Assembly: GCA_947561585.1 (NCBI GenBank) | Contig: CANNZV010001462.1 | Location: 186,001-250,000 of the forward strand | Origin: Caprella mutica | Lineage: Eukaryota > Arthropoda > Malacostraca > Amphipoda > Caprellidae | DNA length: 64,000 nt | Reading direction: 5' to 3' | Shown here: piece after piece, positions 56,622 through 64,000 of the stretch | Numbering within the stretch: the stretch's first letter is position 1 | Layout: the number at the start of each line of letters is the position of its first letter | Notes under the pieces: model-generated | The model's input: only the letters and a program-made list of their open reading frames with translations | What the model was told of the DNA's origin: nothing | Databases searched by the model: none | Program-made: the position numbers and the translations under genes

Positions 56622-57005
56622 AAATAATCTCAAAGATAATGAGAGAAGGTATGACTCTTCAAGAAAATGAGAGAACGCAAGACTCTCAAAGAAGATGTTC
56701 AACCATTATTATTATTATTTTTCCCTTCTCGTAGAAGATAATGAGAGAAGGTATAACTCTCAAAGAAGATAATTAGAGAAGGTATGACTCTCAAAGAAGA
56801 TAATGAGAGAAGGTATGACTCTCAAAGAAGATAATGAGAGAAGGTTTGACTCTCAAAGAAGATAATGAGAGAAGGTATACTGTCAAAGAAGATAATGAGA
56901 GAAGGAATGACTCTCAAAGAAGATAATTAGAGAAGATATGACTCTCAAAGAAGGTAATGAGAGAAGGTATGACTCTTGTAGAAGGTAATGAGAGATCAGA
57001 AGAAG
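56622..57005 (+). repeat. 31-bp minisatellite, ~11 copies
   Basis: Unit TCTCAAAGAAGATAATGAG then AGAAGGTATGAC. One interruption at 56695-56735 (ATTATTATTATTATTT, then CCCTTCTCGTAG). Confidence 0.95.
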
Positions 57006-57528
57006 GTTATTTGTCTTTACGAGTGTTCCTTGAAGTTCTCAATCAGTCGCAATGATTAGTTACTTGACTGAAGAAACTTCATTTGTAACCACTCCAAGAA
57101 TGGAATTGCAATTTACATTATTATTCAGCGTTCAATATTTACCTGTTAATGCTTCAGATATTGTGTTCGGTAATAACATCGATTTTACACTAACATTTAT
57201 TATTCCCCTCTTGTTAATAATGACATCTTGAATAATATCCATGGATTTAAATAATCGAAAAGGGGAATTAATTAATGTTATGTATGCAACAGTCATATAG
57301 GTATTAGAATCGTAAAATACCAGTTTTACTTTGAACGTACAAAATCTTATGGTAAAAACGATGATTTTTGTATAATGTATATCAGTAATAGATAACCGCA
57401 GTATGTTTGCAGGCCTTAATTGTTATAGTGCTCTATTATCAAATTACTTTGTAATATTGCGGAAGGAATATTCTTCGATTAATATTCTAAATCCATGGTT
57501 GATGTTTTTGACGCTTGGCTGATATTTT
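57006..57528. other. AT-rich spacer, nothing recognised
   Basis: No supported feature. Confidence 0.45.
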
Positions 57529-58182
57529 CCTTCGCAAATTTGCGGAAGGTTATATCTTAGGCGGCATTTATTTATCGATCATCTTGTTATTCGCATAACT
57601 CAAAAAGTATTCAACCAAATTCCCTGAAATTTAGTAGGATGATTCGTCAATGTCCATAAACTATCCGGTATAATTTTATGAGCGAACCGGTCAAAGTTCT
57701 AGGCCAAGTTCATTTATAACTCAATAAGTTAGAAAATATTCAACCAAATTGCCTGAGATGTGGTGGGACGATTGATCAATTTCCAGTAACCAACTGGTAA
57801 ATTTTTGGGAGCGAACCAGTCAAGGGTGAAGGTCAAAGCCCTTTTATGACTCAAAGAATTCAACCAAATTAACTGCAACTTAATAAGACGATTAGTCAAT
57901 ATCCAGGAACCATTTGGTTAGATTTTGGGAGCCATCGGGTCAAAATCAAAGGTCAAGGTCATTTGTTACTCAATAACTCAAACAGTATTTAAACTGATTG
58001 CATGAAATATGGTGAAGCGATTGATCATTATCCAGGAACCAGTTTATTAGACTTTGGGAGAGAACAGGTCAAATATTAAGGTCAAGGCCGTCAAGGTCAT
58101 TTATAACTCAAGGATTATTCGATGGTCAAAGTCATATATAATAAGCGGCGAAGGTATGCACTCTACCAAGTCCCCGTTCTTG
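57529..58182 (+). mobile_element. Helitron-like dispersed repeat, copy 5 (most complete)
   Basis: 5' palindromic block CCTTCGCAAAT/TTGCGGAAGG, then GTTATATCTTAGGCGGC, four to five ~120-bp units (AACTCAAAAAGTATTCAACC, GGTGGGACGATTG, TTTTGGGAGC), and the 3' block GGCGAAGGTATGCACTCTAC ending CTTG and T (a decayed CTAG). The 131-codon open frame starting at 58054 lies mostly across this repeat and is not called. Confidence 0.78.
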
Positions 58183-59539
58183 TTTCATAATTGTTTCCAT
58201 GCTAATCTTAAAAACTCAGAAATGAAACTATCATCTATGATCGATTATCGTAGATGCATGAGTGACTTAACAATTGCGGTGAAATGTTCAAACTGTTGTT
58301 GTTTTTTATTTCAATATTCTGTCTCCCTCTTCCATTTCTTATACTGTCGTCATATCAGTCTATCATACCTCCATACATCTCGATTGAAAACTTTTTCACT
58401 TCGGGAGCTTAAAATCAAATTAAATTGCCATAATCCCGGTCCTTTTTGATGATATTTATGCTGAAAATTTTCGCTTTATTTCACATATAAAATGGAGCAA
58501 GTAAATCTCTCCTAACAGAAAGGAACTGTTGTAATTTCAATGACAAGTAGTACAGATTTTCTGATAAGAATAAAAATTAGCGATTCTATTATGATACAGT
58601 ACCTACATACTATAATTAGAATGTTTACTTTCTCCTCTTCTTTTATTGACTATCCTTAATGATGAACACATTTCTTATTGAATACAAAATTTATAGACTT
58701 AATTTTACTTAGAAAATTTGAGGTTTTTGGTTAAGAAATTTTTGTATCCTTCCTTTTATAGATTACTATCATATTTTACGATTAATTTACCCTACTATAA
58801 TAGCTTCTGATATGAAAATATTGATTACAACAAAATAAAAAAAAGTTCCTTTACATTAGGTAAAAATTAGGGATTACAAAAAATCTGAAGATTTAATAAT
58901 TTCAAAGGAAGGAAAATTATTTTTTGGTTTATCGATAAGAAATATAGAATTCTCGTTTTATTTCATCTCAAATAATTTTCTAGTTAATATTGTGTTTCAA
59001 TATAGATTCAATAATGTATAATTCTCAAATGTATATTTTTGAAAAGAAAACTCAGCTTAATTTGCATTATAATTTCCCCACTCATACCACCCACAAATAT
59101 TATTTCCTTAATTTGACAACATCATAACTTAGGAATTTGCGGGAATCTATTATTTTCCATCCTGATTATCTCATTGATTTTTTTAAATATTATTTTTATA
59201 TTATTACTTGCCAATAATCATCTAGAATATTACCTTTTAATAATGGGTTCTAACGTTTCTCTCTCCAATATTTCTCGTTGTTAAGGGTACTCCACAGCCA
59301 ATTTATTTCTGCCCCTCAAAATACGTCACATAAATTGTCATCTGTGGACAGGCGATAGAAAATAGGCGAAAGTGCCACATTATTTTCTTTGGAAATGTCT
59401 CCAATATTTTTGCAACTAAAGAACCCTCTGATTATCCTTTCATTCTAATAGGTAAATATGAATGGCTAATTTTATTGCAGTTGCAAATATAACAGAATGA
59501 ACAATTAAATTATATATATGTTCAACATAAGCAACAGTC
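58183..59539. other. AT-rich spacer, nothing recognised
   Basis: No supported feature. Confidence 0.45.
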
Positions 59540-59745
59540 AAAACGGCAGCCAGGGAGCAGCAAGAGCGCAGCGTGGGAGCCAAATTGACCGATTTGGAGG
59601 CTAATTCTACTCCGGTGTAACTGCGCAGAACTACTCTGGGCACCTGCTCTTATTTGCCAAGTATGCTGCCTAACTGCGGATGCGCGGCCCTTAGCCACGA
59701 CTGTAATATTATATTACTATTATAGCAGTTTTGGCTAGGGCTGTG
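59540..59745. other. GC-rich segment ending in a 20-bp-stem hairpin
   Basis: A ~200-bp GC-rich island contains the palindrome CCAAAT..ATTTGG and many GCGCAG/CTGC words. At its right end CGGCCCTTAGCCACGACTG (59685-59703) pairs with the inverse of CAGTTTTGGCTAGGGCTG (59726-59743) with few mismatches. A minus-strand frame is open across it (VVLRSYTGVELASKSVN), but hairpin and composition fit a small hAT-type or other non-autonomous element as well. No target duplication was settled. Confidence 0.45.
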
Positions 59746-61988
59746 TTCTTTCATTCCATTATTTTCGTTATAACAGTTATAGGTATGTTTTGTGAGCAAT
59801 TTAATTGGTTCGTTTTGAAATTCTAAAACAACTCCAGTTCATTGACATCTTCCAATTAAAATTAAAGCTTTCTATCAGCGTGAAAATGTTTTCAATACAA
59901 ATTAATATCGTTAATTGAATTTATTGATATTTTAAAATCCTCATTAATAATTCCAAAAGAATTGACCTGATTTAGTATTCAATCTAAATACCAATATATT
60001 AACAGTAATGTTGGAGATGTTATGAATGATGAATAAGCATTTTCTACAATATCTAATATTATTATTCACCAGATTCAATGAAGCATTTATCATGAAAATT
60101 ATTAAACAATTTTTTTGCATAATGCAGATGCATTAAAATATTATTATTTTTCATATAAAATACAGCATTAATGACACAAACTTACCTACAAGTTTGGTCT
60201 CTCTGTCCAAATAAGGCATTACTATGAAAATCATCTTCTGTTTTCCACAGTTTTTAACATCAGTTATTATTTTTGCGAACCACACCCTCCCTCTGAAGGT
60301 GACGTTAGCATATTACTTCGTATTCTCGAGTCTACCAGATCCAATATTCTCTGCGGGATTGACTGAGAAATCCAATAAAGTTCCACCAGGAAGGTAGGCG
60401 GGGAAATGATATCGTGAGTTTGCCAAGTTCTTTGAAGCGGAGGAACTGCAATTCGTTTGATATTATCGGAATATTGATAGCAAATTCAAACTGATTCAGT
60501 TTTTTATGAATCCAATCGTAAAAATTGAAGGAGGATTAAGTAGATAACATCTTAGAGCTAACCTATTGTTATGACTTTTAATAGGAAAATTTTCCTATAT
60601 TTGATAGGAAAATTAAAAGATCACTTAAGTTTTCATCTCACTCCAATTATGTTGTTACAACAGATCATTATCCTATGTAATTTACACAAAATTGGTTAAT
60701 GACCAAATCATTGAATTCATTGAAAAAATGATGGAATAATTTATTATACATATATCTATTGTTAACACATTTTTCAAAATATAACACCATCTCGGTTAAA
60801 TTACTAATTATTTATGTATCAATACAATTTTTCAACTCTCACGTAAATTTCATTAGATCATCAAACACTAGATTTTCATAGTATATCAGTCTCTTTATTA
60901 TCTTTGAAAAGATTATTCATTAACTTTATTAGCTGAGAAAAGAATAAATATTGATTGGTGTTGAAAAGGTTCTGTTAACAGCAGGAACTTATATAAGGGC
61001 TTGAAATAGTTGTTTGTGTACAATTTTTTTCAATAAAATTAATAGAATAACACATTTCATTTGAGTCACAAATAATTTTCAATTTCGACGTGTAAATGTA
61101 ATCACTAATCAAATTTGGAAATTATTTAATATCTTTTCTTTTAGACCGATAACCTGAGTAGAATAAACCAAAATTTATTATTAATAAATATAAACTTGAT
61201 AGAAGTTTTTGGAATTCAACACCAATCAATATTTTGAATTTCTTAAGAGAGTGTAATATTAATGGAGCAAAACAGAAAATTTCCTCACCGAATATTAGTG
61301 AGGTGTTCTTTTCAACATCTTAAGATCTTCTCCATAATTTGTTCTTTGATCATGATAAGATATTTAGAATTTTTCCAACAGTTGACATCAAAGCTTTCCT
61401 TCTGCCAGCAATGAATATTTTTCTTACAATATTTTCTTTATTTCAATGTACATGGAAGATTGAGTTACAATTAAAAGGGTCGGATAAATAAATTGATATT
61501 GGATATTATATAGATAGGCGAATATACATTCTATGAATATATATTTAGGTAGTTAAGAAATTATCAAAAGATTTTATACAATAATGCAGTTTATGTCTTT
61601 TGTTAACGGTTATGAATAAATTATTGGAGAAGATAACTACTTGAATTTTAAAGGGTAAGTAAAGAAAATCAGTAACTGAATATTGTCGAATTACTGGAAG
61701 ATTATTATTTATTATACACATAAATATTAATAAATATGAAATACACTCACTGTGAATTTATTTTCACTTTTCTTCAAGTTAGTATCCTTTTAGAATTTCA
61801 TTTCAAAAACAGTTAAATTAAACAAAACTAAAAGTATTTCCCCACCAGATTACAGTGGCCTTTCTAAACGTGTTACCAACACGAAATAACTCCCCTTATT
61901 TTGCTAAGTGAGTTATGACGAACTCTCCTTTGGTAGAAGGTACTTCGTTATGAGTTTTAGGAATTTTCTAATTGGTGTCACTATTTTA
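59746..61988. other. AT-rich spacer, nothing recognised
   Basis: A perfect 16-base palindrome TAGGAAAATTTTCCTA lies near 60582, and a GC-richer patch at 60270-60440 has no supported frame. Confidence 0.45.
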
Positions 61989-62525
61989 AAGGGATAGTAA
62001 AGTCAAAATCAAACAATCGTCAAATTGGTTTTAAATCGATTCAGAATATTTAATTATGTGATATTTGAATGCTTGTTTATTTTTAAAATGTTCAAATAAA
62101 AAGTATATAATAAAATTAGTGACACCTAGCGGAAGCATTTGCTCTCAATAGTATGTACGTGAGTATGTTTGTTGTTTTCATATCAATTTATTTAGCAGTA
62201 ATCAAGCTTTGTTTGCGTGAAAAGGGTGAAAAGAATATGTAAATTGGTAGACAAGAAGGCATAGTTTTAAAAATGAAGCCATCTCTTCACTTGATCTAGA
62301 ATCTAGGTAGAAATTTAACTGAATTGGTTTGTTTACAATATGGCGCAACTGATTTTAGCGCCATCTACCGTTAGCATTTGCTAAGAAATTAATTATATAT
62401 AAAATGATATATTTCCATTACTAGATTTTATTGAACATTGCAATTTCACACGATATACTTTATTCTTACTAAGCAATCGTTTGACATTGAAATTTTTAAA
62501 ACAAAAAATGACTGTACTGCCCCTT
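61989..62525. mobile_element. Non-autonomous TIR element, ~540 bp
   Basis: AAGGGATAGTAAAGTCA at 61989-62005 and the inverse TGACTGTACTGCCCCTT at 62509-62525 match at 14 of 17 positions. The inside carries two related words, ACACCTAGCGGAAGCATTTG and GCCATCTACCGTTAGCATTTG minus one, and no coding. The right terminus recurs at 3933. No clear target duplication, so the superfamily is not assigned. Confidence 0.6.
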
Positions 62526-62904
62526 CAAGGGACATTTTTTTAGCGATGCATAATGAATAATGGATATTAAGTGACGTCACTTCTCTCGAAGAATGAGAAA
62601 ATATTTTGTCATGCAACTATAAAAAAAGAAGAATAACACTTAATATGGGGTTCCAACGAATCCAACAAAAATATTGCATATCTATCATAGCCAAAAACTT
62701 GCTCGATACGATGAACCAGGGCGAGGAAGATAGTTATAAGGTGCATCTCCTATACAGGGTTTAAGAATATGAAGAAGGTTGGAATTATTGGCAAATTAAG
62801 TTATGTAAGGAAATCTAATTTATTGGTTATTTAAAACAAAGTTAATCGACTCATAGTTTAGTTTCATTAATAAGATTTTAGTCAACAATCTAAAGTTAAA
62901 TTTT

Positions 62905-63008
62905 AAGTAAAGGATTTTAATAAGTTTATAAAGTAAAGGATTTTAATAAGTTTATAAAGTAAAGGATTTTAATATGTTTATAAAGTAAAGGATTTTAATA
63001 AGTTTTAA
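62905..63008 (+). repeat. 26-bp minisatellite, 4 copies
   Basis: TAAAGTAAAGGATTTTAATA then AGTTTA, nearly identical copies. Confidence 0.92.
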
Positions 63009-63059
63009 TATCTCAAATGAAATAAATTACCGAGGGTAAGGGATATTCTGGTGTTCATA

Positions 63060-63430
63060 TTATATTCATAGCACATCGAACAGCCCGCAAAGCACACATT
63101 GTCCCTAAACATTGTCACTCACTGCGCTATATGGCTGTTCTGGGAACTTGATCCGGTGTCGCCCATCCTTCGGCATGTCTCATTAGTTCAGTCGGACCCC
63201 GGGGTAGTTTTTACTCTAGCATTGTAATGTTACTTTTGGACAACAAATAGATCCAGTGAATTGGAATGGTTACTGTTAGTTGATGGTGATGACAGAGCAG
63301 CTAGAAGGAACGTCTGTCTGTTCTGTCGCTGTTGGAAGTGATCTGCCTTACGGCGGTTAGTTGTGGCCCAAGTAAGCGCAAAACGCGGAGTTAGAATGCC
63401 GGGACAAGTAATGCGCTTATTTGGGCTGTA
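63060..63430. other. GC-rich island with hairpin, function unknown
   Basis: About 370 bp of clearly higher GC with CpGs (CGGTGTCGCCCATCC, CGGACCCCGGGG, CTTACGGCGG). At its right end GCCCAAGTAAGCGCA (63366-63380) pairs with TGCGCTTATTTGGGC (63412-63426), one mismatch in 15, around a 31-base loop with CGCGGAGTT. No long frame, splice-flanked exon or known element was recognised. It could be a first exon/promoter of a gene to the right, or the end of a DNA transposon. Confidence 0.45.
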
Positions 63431-64000
63431 TTAATGAAAAAATATAAAATGATAAAGTTAATGAGAAGTAGAAATAAAAATAATAACCTATGTAGTGTAT
63501 ATTTTTATACAGCAACTTATGCAGAAAAATTAATCAATGTATTATAATTTTATAATATGAAGCATATAGTGTTCATTTATATCTGTGAAAAACATTCTTA
63601 CTTTAATATTTAATAATTTATTGTCATATAATTCAATTTAATTGGGATGAGTTCATCCCGCCACATTTCTTGAATCCCAAAATACATGAAAACTGAATAG
63701 TATTGAATAGTCATAAACAAACTGAAAGAGGAATGAAAATATGAATACAATAATTGATAATTTATAACCATTAATCATTTCTTCAATTATTTTCTGCAGG
63801 TTTCATATCATGGACATTTTGAATTGGGAATAATAATTATGGATCATTTTGATGGATTTAAATTTAATTTTGTTATTTTATAGGAAGAAAACCTCATCAA
63901 TTTTATTCTTACATTAGTGCAGTTTAATTATTTCTATTACAAGATTTCAAGAAAATTAGATTTTTGAAATTTGGACCGTTAAAATACTATTTGAACTAGA
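63431..64000. other. AT-rich spacer to window edge
   Basis: No supported feature. Confidence 0.5.

Noticed and set aside
58054..58449. 131-codon open frame
   Set aside because: The first third lies in a Helitron-like repeat and the rest has no recognised domain; start is not ATG.
62905..63008. Origin-like iteron array considered
   Set aside because: Only four AT-rich copies, no replication gene, eukaryotic context.

Overview
This is a nuclear eukaryotic sequence, very AT-rich (about 70% A+T by eye), with no operons, no Shine-Dalgarno-led genes and no long conserved open frame. The transposon relics (Tc1/mariner, Helitron, a non-LTR reverse transcriptase, a foldback element, TIR/MITE elements), the many minisatellites and the AT-rich spacer suggest an arthropod, most likely a hemipteran insect such as a planthopper. 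That organism call is an inference. The window is best read as intergenic or deep-intronic DNA: no complete host gene can be supported, only a few short exon-like open segments.

Layout. 0-5.6 kb: the edge of a Tc1/mariner copy, a diverged ~330-bp duplication, a Helitron-like repeat and three exon-like fragments. 5.7-11.4 kb: one copy of a large diverged repeat, broken by later insertions; its inverted partner lies at 32.5-35.1 kb. 11.4-19.5 kb: mostly plain AT-rich DNA with two minisatellites and a few exon-like pieces. 19.58-20.73 kb: a foldback element whose arms carry tandem 14-15-bp repeats and which has a candidate 9-bp target duplication. 21-25 kb: unidentified fragments and a diverged minisatellite. 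25.1-29.16 kb: a ~4.06-kb block bounded by GC-rich inverted termini, holding seven copies of an 18-19-bp motif and, nested inside, a Helitron-like repeat and a nearly full-length but broken Tc1/mariner transposase. 29.48-30.62 kb: a Helitron with an empty-site paralogue at 31.04 kb. 35.05-35.49 kb: a non-LTR reverse-transcriptase relic. 36-58 kb: large minisatellites with units of 15, 36, 24, 28, 21, 32 and 31 bp, two more Helitron-like repeats near 39 and 47 kb and a third at 57.5 kb, and a PIF/Harbinger-like MITE at 48.96 kb. 59.5-64 kb: a GC-rich hairpin segment, a TIR element, a 26-bp array and a GC-rich island at 63.06-63.43 kb.

The window shows layered insertion: older repeats are split by younger ones, and short units inside elements have grown into arrays. 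The long open frames at 41.1-41.9 kb and 51.9-52.4 kb come from arrays whose unit length is a multiple of three, and are not treated as genes. All identities and divergences are by-eye estimates; no alignment or database search was run.
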